DNA of 64,000 bases from Sphingomonas sp. Leaf343 (GTDB taxonomy: Bacteria > Pseudomonadota > Alphaproteobacteria > Sphingomonadales > Sphingomonadaceae). The position numbers were made by a program, and so were the translations under genes. Of the stretch, positions 1 to 8,660 are shown in pieces (positions within the stretch are counted from its first letter, which is position 1; each line of letters opens with the position of its first letter). The notes under the pieces were generated by a model. That model had not been told where the DNA came from, ran no database searches, and saw nothing but the letters and a program-made list of their open reading frames with translations. Location of the stretch: assembly GCF_001423765.1 (NCBI RefSeq), contig NZ_LMPG01000016.1, positions 151,429-215,428 on the forward strand. Reading direction: 5' to 3'.

Positions 1-80
1 GCGTTGCTGGCGGCGGTCACTGTTCCTGTCCGCTCCGGCGCATCAATCGGCCCGATACGATGTTCGTGACGCATCTTCAT
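1..80 (-). CDS. Possible 5' end of a divergent gene, truncated by the window edge
   Basis: The reverse strand opens with ATG at 80 and stays open for 26 codons to the window edge (MKMRHEHRIGPIDAPERT and so on). No good Shine-Dalgarno is visible and no domain can be recognised from so little sequence. It would be divergent from the GlcNAc operon, and the operator-like site at 83-97 touches its start. In sphingomonads such a position is often held by a TonB-dependent receptor for chitooligosaccharides, but that is inference only. Confidence 0.3.
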   Translation of the reverse strand, partial: MKMRHEHRIGPIDAPERTGTVTAASN

Positions 81-82
81 AA

Positions 83-97
83 CCAATGTAGACCAGT
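83..97 (-). promoter_or_regulatory. DasR/NagQ-type operator candidate
   Basis: Read on the minus strand the site is ACTGGTCTACATTGG. It closely resembles the known DasR/NagQ consensus (ACTGGTCTAGACCAGT-like), with one perfect and one weak half-site. It lies between the divergent partial gene and cutC, and the operon encodes a GntR/UTRA regulator of the family that binds such sites. Autoregulation by that regulator is inferred. Confidence 0.5.
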
Positions 98-139
98 GAC
101 GCTACCAAAAATGACAAATCGATTTCAGATGGGGAATCG

Positions 140-145
140 TATAAT
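140..145 (+). promoter_or_regulatory. -10 hexamer for the GlcNAc operon
   Basis: A perfect TATAAT lies about 58 bases before the ATG of cutC. No convincing -35 box sits at 16-18 bases, so this may be an activator-dependent or weak promoter, or a chance match. Confidence 0.35.
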
Positions 146-202
146 GACTACAGTGGGAAAGCGACACAACCTCTTGATGTGTGGCGGTGTAGGGGCGGCG
201 GC

Positions 203-1051
203 ATGACGGGCATCCGATCCCGGAACGGGACACCCGCGACGTTGGAAATCTGCGTCGATTCGCCGGCCGGCATCGCTGCGGCGATCGCGGGCGGCGCGGA
301 CCGGATCGAGCTGTGTTCGGCACTCGACGTGGGCGGATTGACGCCCGGCGGCGCGCTGGCGGAGATCGCCGTCGCCCGCGCCGCGGACGCGGGCATCGCC
401 GTGCATGCGATGGTACGGTCCCGCAGCGGCGACTTCGCGTATGACGCCGACGAGATCGATCTGGCGATCCGTGAGGCCATCATGCTGGTCGACCGGGGCG
501 TTCAGGGTCTGGTGTTCGGCGCCGTACGGCACGGCCGGATCGACGAGGATGCGACGGCCCGGTGGGTGAAGGGCGTCCGTACCGGTGTCGACCGTCCCGT
601 CGCTCTGGTCTTTCACCGCGCGATCGATCTGGTCGACGACCCCGTCGGCGCGGTCGATCGCGTCGCCGCGCTGGGGTTCTCCCATATCCTGACATCGGGT
701 GGCGCACCGACCGCTGGACAGGCGCACGACGTGATCGCGGCGATGATCGCTCGCGCGGCGGCCCCTGTAGCGGCGGCCCCTGTAGCGGCGGCCGGTTTAG
801 CGGCGGCCGGTTTAGCGAAGGGGCGCGTGGAGGTGATCGCCGGGTCGGGCGTGCGGCCGGATAACGTCGCCGCGCTGGTGGCGGCAACCGGCGTCGCCGC
901 CGTGCATGCTTCCGCAAGCCGGTCTCTGGCGGAAAGCGACGCCCGCGTGGTCGCGATGGGGTTCGCATCGGCACCGCGGCGGGTCACCGATGCCGACGTG
1001 GTGACCCGGTTGAAGATGGCATTAGACAACAAGTCCAATGTAAGACAATAA
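203..1051 (+). CDS. cutC: CutC family protein
   Basis: About 282 aa and matching the CutC TIM-barrel family: an LEICVDS beginning, then GGADRIELCSAL, VFHRAIDL, ILTSGG and VIAGSGVR. CutC was named for copper homeostasis, but its biochemical role is unsettled, and in several alphaproteobacteria it lies in GlcNAc operons as here. ATG at 203 is preferred over the in-frame GTG at 179 because the alignable region begins only after it. The gene is first in an operon with a GntR regulator and nag genes. An Ala-rich insert encoded by four 15-bp repeats (755-814) lies before the last conserved strand. The family call is firm; copper function is not supported by this context. Confidence 0.88.
   Translation: MTGIRSRNGTPATLEICVDSPAGIAAAIAGGADRIELCSALDVGGLTPGGALAEIAVARAADAGIAVHAMVRSRSGDFAYDADEIDLAIREAIMLVDRGVQGLVFGAVRHGRIDEDATARWVKGVRTGVDRPVALVFHRAIDLVDDPVGAVDRVAALGFSHILTSGGAPTAGQAHDVIAAMIARAAAPVAAAPVAAAGLAAAGLAKGRVEVIAGSGVRPDNVAALVAATGVAAVHASASRSLAESDARVVAMGFASAPRRVTDADVVTRLKMALDNKSNVRQ
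755..814 (+). repeat. In-frame 15-bp minisatellite in cutC
   Basis: Four 15-bp units: two of GCGGCGGCCCCTGTA, then two of GCGGCGGCCGGTTTA. They add 20 residues (AAAPV twice, AAAGL twice) just before the VEVIAGSGVR strand. The unit length keeps the frame, so expansion or contraction would change only linker length. Confidence 0.9.
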
Positions 1052-1124
1052 GACAGGATCATGCCCGTGTCGCGCCGCCGTGCGCACGGAACGGGCGGGC
1101 CATGACCGAGGGGGCGGCAGGGCG

Positions 1125-1874
1125 ATGGGTGTTTCGGAGGAGTTCACGGGCAGGATCGGCCGCTTCAGGAGCGGTAACGCCTCGCCCCTGTATCTTCAGC
1201 TCCAGCAGCTGATCCGCGAGGCGATCGAGAAGGAATCGATCGCGCGCGGCGATGCGATTCCCGCCGAACGCGATCTCGCACTGGATTACGACGTATCGCG
1301 GATCACCGTCCGCAAGGCGATCGCCGGTCTGGTCGAGGAGGGGCTTCTGACGCGCCGCCGGGGTGCGGGCACCTTCGTGGCCGGGCGGGTGGAGAAGAAC
1401 TTCTCCAAATTGTCGTCGTTCAGCGAGGATATGGTCGCGCGCGGCCGGGTGCCGAGCAGCGCGTGGGTATCGCGCGCGACGGGTACCGTCAGCCCGGAGG
1501 AATCGATGGCGCTGGGCCTGTCGCCGAGCGCGCCCGTCCACCGTTTCACGCGTATCCGCTGCGCCGACGAGGTGCCGATGGCGCTGGAATTCTCGACCAT
1601 CGCGGGCTTCTGTCTGCCCTCGATCGAGGCGGTCGGCGATTCGCTCTACACGGCGCTCGACCAGGCCGGGCACCGTCCCGTGCGTGCGCTGCAACGGTTG
1701 CGCGCGGTGCCGTTCGGGTCCGAACATGCGCGGATGCTGGGCGTCGATACGGGGCAGCCCGGCCTGCTGATCGAACGGCGCGGGTTCCTGCGCGACGGTC
1801 GCGCGGTCGAATTCACCCGCTCCTATTATCGCGGCGACGCCTACGACTTCGTGGCCGAACTGTCCGACATCTGA
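1125..1874 (+). CDS. GntR/HutC-family transcriptional regulator of GlcNAc use
   Basis: 249 aa. The N-terminal winged helix-turn-helix (around residues 20-85) includes PLYLQLQQLIREAIE, DYDVSRITVRKAIAGL and RRGAGTFVAG. A C-terminal UTRA ligand domain follows (VHRFTRIRCADEVPMALEFSTI, then ERRGFLRDGRAVEFTRSYYRGDAYDF). HutC-subfamily regulators of this kind (DasR, NagR, NagQ) respond to phosphorylated amino sugars. ATG at 1125 is chosen because a GGGGGCGG stretch precedes it and the helix begins soon after; upstream in-frame starts add only a non-conserved basic tail. Its place inside the nag operon and the operator-like site at 83-97 support the role. Confidence 0.9.
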   Translation: MGVSEEFTGRIGRFRSGNASPLYLQLQQLIREAIEKESIARGDAIPAERDLALDYDVSRITVRKAIAGLVEEGLLTRRRGAGTFVAGRVEKNFSKLSSFSEDMVARGRVPSSAWVSRATGTVSPEESMALGLSPSAPVHRFTRIRCADEVPMALEFSTIAGFCLPSIEAVGDSLYTALDQAGHRPVRALQRLRAVPFGSEHARMLGVDTGQPGLLIERRGFLRDGRAVEFTRSYYRGDAYDFVAELSDI

Positions 1875-1897
1875 TCCTGATTTTAAATGAGGCTTTC

Positions 1898-2941
1898 GTG
1901 ATAACCGACGCACCCCGATCGCCTGCCGCGACCACGCTGATGCGATCCGAAACGCTGGAAGCGCCGGCGCGCGTGGCGGAGATGATCGCGCGCAACGCCG
2001 CCGGCTATGCGGCTTTGGGGGAGCGTCTGCGGCGGGAACCGCCCGACGTCGTCATCACCTGCGCGCGCGGGTCGTCCGATCATGCCGCCACGTTCGGCAA
2101 ATACCTGATCGAGACGCTGGTCGGCGTGCCCGTCGCGTCCGCCGCGCCGTCGGTCGTGTCGCTCTTCGACGCCAGCGTGACGACGCGGCGCGCGCTCTGC
2201 ATCGCGATCTCGCAATCCGGCCGCAGCCCGGACCTGCTGGCGACGGTGGCCGCCTATGCCAGCGGCGGCGCGCACGTCGCCGCGTTCGTCAACGACGAGA
2301 CGTCGCCGCTGGCGGAGGCGGCGGATACGCTGCTGCCGCTCTGGGCCGGGTGGGAGAAATCGGTGGCGGCGACCAAATCCTGCATTGCGGCGATGGCCGG
2401 GCTGGCGGGGCTGGTCGCTGCATGGTCGGGCGACGTGCGGCTGAAGGCGGCGCTCGACGCGCTGCCGGACGCGCTGGCGCAGGCGGTGCGTCAGGACTGG
2501 AGCGCGGGCGTCGAGCCGCTGGCGGACGTGTCGCAGATGTTCGTGCTGGGGCGTGGCTATGGCTTCGGCATCGCGCAGGAGTGCGCGCTGAAGCTGAAGG
2601 AGACGTGCGCGATCCAGGCGGAGCCGTTCAGCGCGGCGGAGGTGCGGCACGGCCCGATGGCGATCGTGCGGGACGGTTTCCCGTTGCTCGCGCTGGCGAC
2701 GTCGGACGCGGCGGGTGCGGACGTGGTGAAGGCGGCGGGCGAGTTCGAGGCGCGCGGCGCGGCGGTGCTGCTGGCGCGCGCGGGTGGGCCGTCGCTGTTG
2801 CCCGCGGCGGTCGCGCATCCCGCGATCGAGCCGATCCTCTTGCTGGCGAGCTTCTATGGTCTGGCGGAGCAACTGGCGCGGCGGCGCGGCCTCGATCCGG
2901 ATCAGCCGCCCTTCCTGTCGAAGGTGACGCGCACGCTATGA
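1898..2941 (+). CDS. SIS-domain glucosamine-6-phosphate deaminase (NagB-II type)
   Basis: 347 aa, two SIS domains. Sugar-phosphate motifs include CARGSSDHA and SQSGRSPDLL, then EKSVAATK, LGRGYGFGIAQECALKLKE and AEVRHGPMA; the C-terminus ends in PPFLSKVTRTL. This is the layout of the GlmS isomerase half and of NagB-II deaminases, which convert glucosamine-6-phosphate to fructose-6-phosphate plus ammonia without the classical NagB fold. No glutaminase domain is present, so it is not GlmS. Start GTG at 1898 is preceded by GAGG, 23 bases after the regulator's stop. The stop overlaps the nagA start (ATGA). The enzyme class is inferred from context; other SIS isomerases remain possible. Confidence 0.87.
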   Translation: MITDAPRSPAATTLMRSETLEAPARVAEMIARNAAGYAALGERLRREPPDVVITCARGSSDHAATFGKYLIETLVGVPVASAAPSVVSLFDASVTTRRALCIAISQSGRSPDLLATVAAYASGGAHVAAFVNDETSPLAEAADTLLPLWAGWEKSVAATKSCIAAMAGLAGLVAAWSGDVRLKAALDALPDALAQAVRQDWSAGVEPLADVSQMFVLGRGYGFGIAQECALKLKETCAIQAEPFSAAEVRHGPMAIVRDGFPLLALATSDAAGADVVKAAGEFEARGAAVLLARAGGPSLLPAAVAHPAIEPILLLASFYGLAEQLARRRGLDPDQPPFLSKVTRTL

Positions 2942-4068
2942 CGACGATGCGGTTCGGAAACGGCCATGTCGTGGCCGGCGGCGACATATGGCCCGGGGCG
3001 ACGATCACGCTGGCGGGCGGGCGGATCGGCCACATCGCCGCGCACGACGGTGCCGGCGACGTCGATCTGGACGGCGGCTGGCTGATGCCCGGCTTCATCG
3101 ATACGCAGGTCAATGGCGGCGGCGGCGTGTTGTTCAACAACGACATCGGCGTCGATGCCATTGCGGCCATCGCCCGCGCGCATGCGGCGTACGGCACGAC
3201 GGCGCTGCTGCCGACGCTCATCAGCGAAACGCCCGACCGGATCGACGCCGCGCTGACGGCGACCGATGCCGCCATCGCCGCGGGCGTGCCGGGCGTCGTC
3301 GGCGTCCATATCGAGGGGCCGTTCCTGAACGTCGCGCGCAAGGGCATCCACGATCCGGAGCGGTTCCGCCGGCTGGACGCGGAGACGGTCGCTCTGTTGA
3401 CCCGTCCGCATCGTGGCAGGGTGATGCTCACGATCGCACCCGAACTGACCGATCCGGCCACGATCGCGACGCTGGTCGCGGCGGGCGTGATCGTCAGCGC
3501 CGGGCATAGCGAGGCGTCCTATGACGAGGCGAAGGCGGCGTTCGATGCCGGGCTGAGCGGCATCACGCATCTGTTCAACGCGATGCCGCCGATGTTGCAG
3601 CGGGAGCCGGGGCTGGTCGGCGCGGCGCTGGACGATGCGCGGCCGTGGTGCGGCCTGATCGTCGACCGCGTCCATGTCGCGCCGTCCGTGCTGCGCGTGG
3701 CGATGCGCGCGCGTCCGCACGACCGGATGATGCTGGTGACCGACGCGATGTCGTCGGTGGGCGCGGCCGAGAAGGATTTCGTGTTGCAGGGGCGGCGGAT
3801 CCGCGTCGCGGACGGCATCTGCAGTTTCGCGGACGGTACGCTGGCCGGGTCGGATCTCGACATGGCGCAGGCGGTGGCGAATGCGGTCGCCGATCTCAAC
3901 GTGCCGGTCGCGACGGTCGCGGCGATGGCCGCGACGAACCCGGCGACCTTTCTCGGTTTGCAGGGCGAGCGCGGGACGCTGGCCAGAGGGCTGCGCGCCG
4001 ACTGGGTGCAGCTCGATGCGCGCTTCCGGCCGGTGGCGACGTGGATCGGCGGAAGGCCGGTCGCATGA
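2938..4068 (+). CDS. nagA: N-acetylglucosamine-6-phosphate deacetylase
   Basis: 376 aa amidohydrolase. Key motifs are GFIDTQVNGGGG near residue 50, VHIEGPF (metal-ligand Glu), SAGHSEASYDEA and GITHLFNAMPPM (metal and substrate His), and MMLVTDAMSS with the catalytic Asp. It hydrolyses GlcNAc-6-P to glucosamine-6-P and acetate in the cytosol, feeding the SIS deaminase encoded just upstream. Start and stop both overlap neighbours by 4 nt (2938-2941 and 4065-4068), so translational coupling along the operon is likely. Confidence 0.95.
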   Translation: MTTMRFGNGHVVAGGDIWPGATITLAGGRIGHIAAHDGAGDVDLDGGWLMPGFIDTQVNGGGGVLFNNDIGVDAIAAIARAHAAYGTTALLPTLISETPDRIDAALTATDAAIAAGVPGVVGVHIEGPFLNVARKGIHDPERFRRLDAETVALLTRPHRGRVMLTIAPELTDPATIATLVAAGVIVSAGHSEASYDEAKAAFDAGLSGITHLFNAMPPMLQREPGLVGAALDDARPWCGLIVDRVHVAPSVLRVAMRARPHDRMMLVTDAMSSVGAAEKDFVLQGRRIRVADGICSFADGTLAGSDLDMAQAVANAVADLNVPVATVAAMAATNPATFLGLQGERGTLARGLRADWVQLDARFRPVATWIGGRPVA

Positions 4069-6551
4069 GCCGCAACGCCGATCTGCTCGTCGCGCCGCTT
4101 TCGGGCTGGTTGATGCCGCTGGCGCAGGTGCCCGACCCGGTCTTCGCGGAGGGCATGATGGGCGTCGGCGTGGCGATCGACCCGACCGGCGATACGCTGC
4201 ACGCGCCGTGCGACGCGACCGTGCTGACCGTCCACGCCGCCGGCCATGCGGTGACGCTGCGCACGCCGGCCGGGGCGGAATTGCTGATCCATCTCGGGAT
4301 CGACAGCGTGGAGATGGCGGGTGCCGGGTTCGAGCGACTGGTGGAGCCGGGGCAGTCCGTCGGTGCGGGGACGCCGCTGATCCGCTTCGATCTCGACCTG
4401 ATGGCGCAGCGGGCCAGCGCGCTCGCGACCCCGATCGTCCTGACCTCCACCGAGGGGTTCGTGATCGAGGATGTCGCGGACGGCGGTCTGATTGCGGTCG
4501 GCGCGCCCCTGCTGCGGCTGGTGACGATCGCGCCCGATCTCCGCCAGCGCCCGGTCGCGGGCGACGTGGCCACGGCATCGGCCACGGTCATCGTCGCGCT
4601 GCCGCACGGCATCCACGCGCGGCCGGCGGCGCGGATCGCGGCGGTCGTGCGCGCGGCGGGGGCCAGCGCCACGCTGACGCGCGACGATCGCTGCGCATCG
4701 GCGCTGAGCGTGGTCGGCATGCTCGGGCTCGATGCCGTGCGCGGCACCACGCTGACGATCGAGGCGCAGGGCGGCGATGCGGACGCGGCGGTCGCCTCGG
4801 TGATCGCGATCCTGACCGCGCAGGAGGACGCCGACACGCCCGCCCCCGCCGCCCCGCGGCCGGCTGCGCCCGTGCAGGCGGAGATGCCGGCCGGTGCGCT
4901 GGTCGGCGTACCGGCGGCTCCGGGACTGGCGATCGGCACCGCGCGATGGCTGCGCCTCGCGGCCCCGGCCGTGCCGCCCGCCGCGGATATCGCGACGGAG
5001 CGGGAGCGGCTGGCGACCGGCATCGCCCGGCTGCGCGACACGCTGGCGGCGGTCAGCGGCCACAGCGTGCTGGCGGCGCATCGCGCGATCGTGGACGACC
5101 CCGATCTCGGCGACGCACTCCGGGCGGCGGTCGAGACGGGCGAGGGCGCGGCGGCGGCGGCGCTGTCGGTGACGCGGGCGCAGGCGGCGTCGCTCGCCCG
5201 GTCCGGCGACTCCCGGATCGCCGAGCGGGGCGACGACCTGATCGATATCGGCCAGCGGCTGGCGCATGCGGTGCTGGGCACCGAGCCGGACGCGATCGTC
5301 CTGCCATCGGGCACGATCCTGCTGGCGGAGGACCTGTTGCCGTCGCAATTGACCGCGCTGGATGCGGGTGCGCTGGCCGGGATCGCGGTGGTGCGTGGTG
5401 GGCCGACATCGCACGTCGCCATCATGGCGGCGGGGATCGGCGTGCCGATGCTGGTCGCGCTGGGCGATCCCCTGACGACGGTCGCCGACGGCGCGACGCT
5501 GATCCTCGACGGCGACGCCGGCATGCTGCTGCCCGATCCGGATGCCGATGCGCTCGAACGCGCCCGCGGCCGGATCGAGGCCGCGCGGCTGGCCGAGGCG
5601 GAGGCGTTGGCGGCGGCGGCATCGGGTCGGCCGGCGGCGACGGTGGACGGCGTCGCGGTCGGCGTCCACGTCAATCTCGGCAGCGCGGCGGAAGCCGCTG
5701 CGGCGGTGGCGGCGGGGGCGGAAGGGTGCGGCCTGCTGCGGACCGAATTGCTGTTCCTGGAGCGGGCGACCGCGCCGACGCGCGACGAACAGGCGGCGGA
5801 CTATCGCGCGATCGGCACGGCGCTGGGCAACCGGCCGCTGACGATCCGGCTGCTCGACATCGGCGGCGACAAGCCCGCGCCGTATCTGGCGATCGCCGCG
5901 GAGGAGAACCCCGCACTGGGCCTGCGCGGCGTCCGCGTGGTGCTGGCGCGGGAGGATGTGCTGGAGGCGCAGGTCGCGGCGATCCTCGATGCCGCCGACG
6001 GCGCACCGTGCCGGATCATGGTGCCGATGATCGCCAGCGTCGCCGAACTGGATGCGGTGCGCGTCGTCGTCGACCGGCTGCGCGGATCGCGGCCGGTGCT
6101 GCTGGGCGCGATGATCGAGACGCCCGCGGCGGCGATCGGCGCGGACCTGATCGCGCGGCGCGCGGATTTCCTGTCGATCGGCAGCAACGACCTGACGCAA
6201 TATACGCTGGCGATGGATCGCGGGAACCCGGCGGTCGCGGCGGGGCTGGACGGGATGCACCCGGCGGTGCTGCGGCTGGTCGCGGCGACCTGCGAAGGCG
6301 CGGCACGGCACGGCGTGCCGGTCGGCGTGTGCGGTGGTCTCGCCGCCGATCCCCTGGCGGTGCCGATCCTGATCGGGCTGGGCGTGACGTCGCTGTCGGT
6401 GCCCGCCGGGCGCATCGCCGCGACGCGGGCCGGGGTCGCCGCCACGGAAACCGTTTCGGCGCACGTCCACGCGCTTCAGGCGCTGGCGTGCGAATCCGCC
6501 GCCGATGTCCGCGCGCTGGCGCGTCGCTTTGCCGGGGAGACGATCGCATGA
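4065..6551 (+). CDS. PTS EIIA(Glc)-HPr-EI fusion protein
   Basis: 828 aa soluble phosphocarrier with three modules. The EIIA-Glc domain (1-150) has its phospho-His in LLIHLGID (about H76). HPr (about 172-255) has HGIHARPAAR (about H184). EI (about 278-828) has GGPTSHVAIM (about H450), SIGSNDLTQYTLAMDR, and the PEP-site Cys in VGVCGG. One polypeptide therefore carries phosphate from PEP to the EIIB of NagE, the next gene. A proline-rich linker separates HPr from EI. This fused layout is known for amino-sugar PTS in alphaproteobacteria and xanthomonads. All phospho-acceptor residues are intact. 4-nt overlaps on both sides. Confidence 0.95.
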   Translation: MSRNADLLVAPLSGWLMPLAQVPDPVFAEGMMGVGVAIDPTGDTLHAPCDATVLTVHAAGHAVTLRTPAGAELLIHLGIDSVEMAGAGFERLVEPGQSVGAGTPLIRFDLDLMAQRASALATPIVLTSTEGFVIEDVADGGLIAVGAPLLRLVTIAPDLRQRPVAGDVATASATVIVALPHGIHARPAARIAAVVRAAGASATLTRDDRCASALSVVGMLGLDAVRGTTLTIEAQGGDADAAVASVIAILTAQEDADTPAPAAPRPAAPVQAEMPAGALVGVPAAPGLAIGTARWLRLAAPAVPPAADIATERERLATGIARLRDTLAAVSGHSVLAAHRAIVDDPDLGDALRAAVETGEGAAAAALSVTRAQAASLARSGDSRIAERGDDLIDIGQRLAHAVLGTEPDAIVLPSGTILLAEDLLPSQLTALDAGALAGIAVVRGGPTSHVAIMAAGIGVPMLVALGDPLTTVADGATLILDGDAGMLLPDPDADALERARGRIEAARLAEAEALAAAASGRPAATVDGVAVGVHVNLGSAAEAAAAVAAGAEGCGLLRTELLFLERATAPTRDEQAADYRAIGTALGNRPLTIRLLDIGGDKPAPYLAIAAEENPALGLRGVRVVLAREDVLEAQVAAILDAADGAPCRIMVPMIASVAELDAVRVVVDRLRGSRPVLLGAMIETPAAAIGADLIARRADFLSIGSNDLTQYTLAMDRGNPAVAAGLDGMHPAVLRLVAATCEGAARHGVPVGVCGGLAADPLAVPILIGLGVTSLSVPAGRIAATRAGVAATETVSAHVHALQALACESAADVRALARRFAGETIA

Positions 6552-8269
6552 CATCGCCGATGGCCTTTCTCCAGCCGCTCGGCCGCGCGCTGATGCTGCC
6601 GATCGCGGTGTTGCCCGTCGCCGGGCTGATGCTGCGGCTGGGGCAGCCCGACCTGCTCGACATCGCGTTCCTGTCGGCGGCGGGCGACGCGATCTTCGCG
6701 CATCTCGGCCTGCTGTTCGCGGTCGGCGTCGCCACCGGCTTCGCCCGCGACGGCAACGGCGCGGCGGCGATGGCGGGCATCGTCTGCTACCTCGTGGCGG
6801 GCAACGGCGCGCAGGTGTTCCTGACCGTGCCGGCGGCGACGCTGGCGGGCGTGCCGGACACCGCGACCGGCCTGGTGACGAGTGCGTGGAAGGCGGCGGC
6901 GATCGACCGGCTGCAGGTGCCGATCGGCATCGTCGCCGGCCTGATCGGCGGCCATTTCTACAACCGGTTCGCGACGTTCAGGCTGCCCGATTATCTCGCC
7001 TTCTTCGGCGGGCGGCGGTTCGTGCCGATCGTCGCGGGTCTGGCGGGGCTCGTCATCGCCGGGCTGCTGGGGCTGACCTATCCCGGCGTCAGCGCGGGCG
7101 TCGATGCGCTCAGCAACGGCGTGGTCGCGGCGGGCGGCTGGGGGCTGTTCGCGTTCGGGTTGCTCAACCGGCTGCTGCTCGTCACCGGGCTGCATCACAT
7201 CCTGAACAACGTCGCCTATTTCGTGGTCGGCAGCTACGACGGCAAGACGGGCGACCTGTCGCGCTTCTTCGCGGGCGATCCGACCGCGGGCGGCTTCATG
7301 AGCGGGTTCTTCCCCGTCATGATGTTCGGCCTGCCCGCCGCGTGTCTGGCGATGTACCACACCGCGCTGCCGGAGCGGCGCAAGGCGGTCGGCGGGCTGC
7401 TCTTCAGCCTCGCGCTGACGTCGTTCCTGACCGGCGTGACCGAGCCGATCGAGTTCAGCTTCATGTTCCTCGCACCGGCGCTCTACGCCGTGCATGCGGT
7501 CCTGACCGGCGCGGCGGAGGCGATCATGAACGCGCTGGGCGTGCGGCTCGGCTATGGCTTTTCGGCGGGGCTGTTCGATTACGTCCTGAACTTCGGCAAG
7601 GCGACCAAACCGCTGCTGCTGCTGCCGATCGGCGCGGCCTATGCGGCGATCTATTACGGGCTGTTCCGCTGGGCGATCGTGAAGTTCGACCTGCCGACCC
7701 CGGGGCGCGAGGCGGAGGAGGCGGCGGTCGCGCAGGCACCCGTGCCGGTGACGGAGCGTGCCGCCGCCTATGTCGCGGCGCTGGGCGGGGCGGCGAACCT
7801 GCGCGCGGTCGATGCCTGCACCACGCGCCTGCGGCTGACCGTCGCCGACGCGCAGGCGATCGACGAGCCTGCGCTCAAGCGGCTGGGCGCGCGCGGCGTC
7901 CTGCGCCCGTCGCCGACGGCGGTGCAGGTCGTGGTGGGCGGCATCGCCGACGGGCTGGCGATGGACATGCGCGCGGTGCTGGACGCCGGGCCGGCCGTGA
8001 CGACTCCGGCCGTGACGACCCCGGTCGTGACGACCCCGGCCGTGACGACCCCGGTCGTCGTGGCAACGCCCGCCTGCACCCTGCCCGATGCGGTCGCGGC
8101 GGCGATCGGCCACGGCAATGTCGTGGCGGCCAGCCGCCTGCCCGGCCGCCTGCGCATCGTCGTGGTGGCGCGGGAGGCGGTCGACGAGGCGGCGCTGGCG
8201 GCGCTCGACGCGCGCGCGGTGGTCTGGCTCCGGCCGGATACGCTCCATGTGTTGATGGCGGACGCGTGA
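6548..8269 (+). CDS. nagE: GlcNAc-specific PTS EIIC-EIIB permease
   Basis: 573 aa. EIIC is a polytopic membrane domain (about 1-380) with LLVTGLHHILNN and the GVTEPIEF substrate-site motif. EIIB follows (about 400-475) with phospho-Cys in VDACTTRLRL (about C424). EIIA is absent because it is supplied by the upstream fusion. It takes up and phosphorylates GlcNAc. A repeat linker (PAVTTP-type, 483-504) leads to a second EIIB-like stretch (about 512-570; ASRLPGRLRIVV) that lacks the Cys and so should not carry phosphate. ATG at 6548 overlaps the previous stop by 4 nt. Confidence 0.93.
   Translation: MTSPMAFLQPLGRALMLPIAVLPVAGLMLRLGQPDLLDIAFLSAAGDAIFAHLGLLFAVGVATGFARDGNGAAAMAGIVCYLVAGNGAQVFLTVPAATLAGVPDTATGLVTSAWKAAAIDRLQVPIGIVAGLIGGHFYNRFATFRLPDYLAFFGGRRFVPIVAGLAGLVIAGLLGLTYPGVSAGVDALSNGVVAAGGWGLFAFGLLNRLLLVTGLHHILNNVAYFVVGSYDGKTGDLSRFFAGDPTAGGFMSGFFPVMMFGLPAACLAMYHTALPERRKAVGGLLFSLALTSFLTGVTEPIEFSFMFLAPALYAVHAVLTGAAEAIMNALGVRLGYGFSAGLFDYVLNFGKATKPLLLLPIGAAYAAIYYGLFRWAIVKFDLPTPGREAEEAAVAQAPVPVTERAAAYVAALGGAANLRAVDACTTRLRLTVADAQAIDEPALKRLGARGVLRPSPTAVQVVVGGIADGLAMDMRAVLDAGPAVTTPAVTTPVVTTPAVTTPVVVATPACTLPDAVAAAIGHGNVVAASRLPGRLRIVVVAREAVDEAALAALDARAVVWLRPDTLHVLMADA
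7994..8053 (+). repeat. 15-bp tandem repeats in the nagE linker
   Basis: Four consecutive 15-bp units of the type G(C/T)CGTGACGACCCCG encode (A/V)VTTP repeats joining the active EIIB to the degenerate one. Multiples of three bases preserve the frame. The same unit length, with unrelated sequence, occurs in cutC. Confidence 0.9.
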
Positions 8270-8622
8270 CCCGCGTCGTCTCGGTCCTCGATCTGGTCGA
8301 CGATGCCGCGCTGATCGCCGAATATCGTGCACGACATGCACCGGGGGCGGTGTGGCCCGACATCATCCGGTATCTGACGTCGATCGGCTGCGAGAATCTG
8401 GAGCTGTGGCAGGTCGCGGACCGTCTGGTGATGATCTTCGAGGCGGCGGAGGGCTATCCGAGGGCCACCGATCCCGCGCTCGACCCCGTGGTCGCGGCGT
8501 GGGAGGCGGAGATGAGCGTCTACCAGCGCGTGATCGATCCCGCCGGTCCCAAGTGGTTGCGGATGGAGCGGATTTTCACATATGACGGCGGCGAAGCGAT
8601 GCCGGGGCGGGCGAAAGGTTAG
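8266..8622 (+). CDS. L-rhamnose mutarotase (RhaM, DUF718) family protein
   Basis: 118 aa from GTG at 8266, which overlaps the nagE stop (GTGA). Family features are AEYRARHAPGAVWPDIIRYL, a central CENLELWQVADRLVMIFEA strand pair, and VVAAWEAEMSVYQ near the end. RhaM enzymes interconvert sugar anomers. Position as the last gene of a GlcNAc operon suggests the substrate is an amino sugar or a co-occurring deoxysugar rather than rhamnose, but this is inference. Confidence 0.8.
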   Translation: MTRVVSVLDLVDDAALIAEYRARHAPGAVWPDIIRYLTSIGCENLELWQVADRLVMIFEAAEGYPRATDPALDPVVAAWEAEMSVYQRVIDPAGPKWLRMERIFTYDGGEAMPGRAKG

Positions 8623-8660
8623 CCGGGGTCAGTCCACTGGGGTGTTTACGCGGCACCATC

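Noticed and set aside
1898..2941. GlmS (glucosamine-6-phosphate synthase)
   Set aside because: No N-terminal glutaminase domain, and the operon is catabolic.
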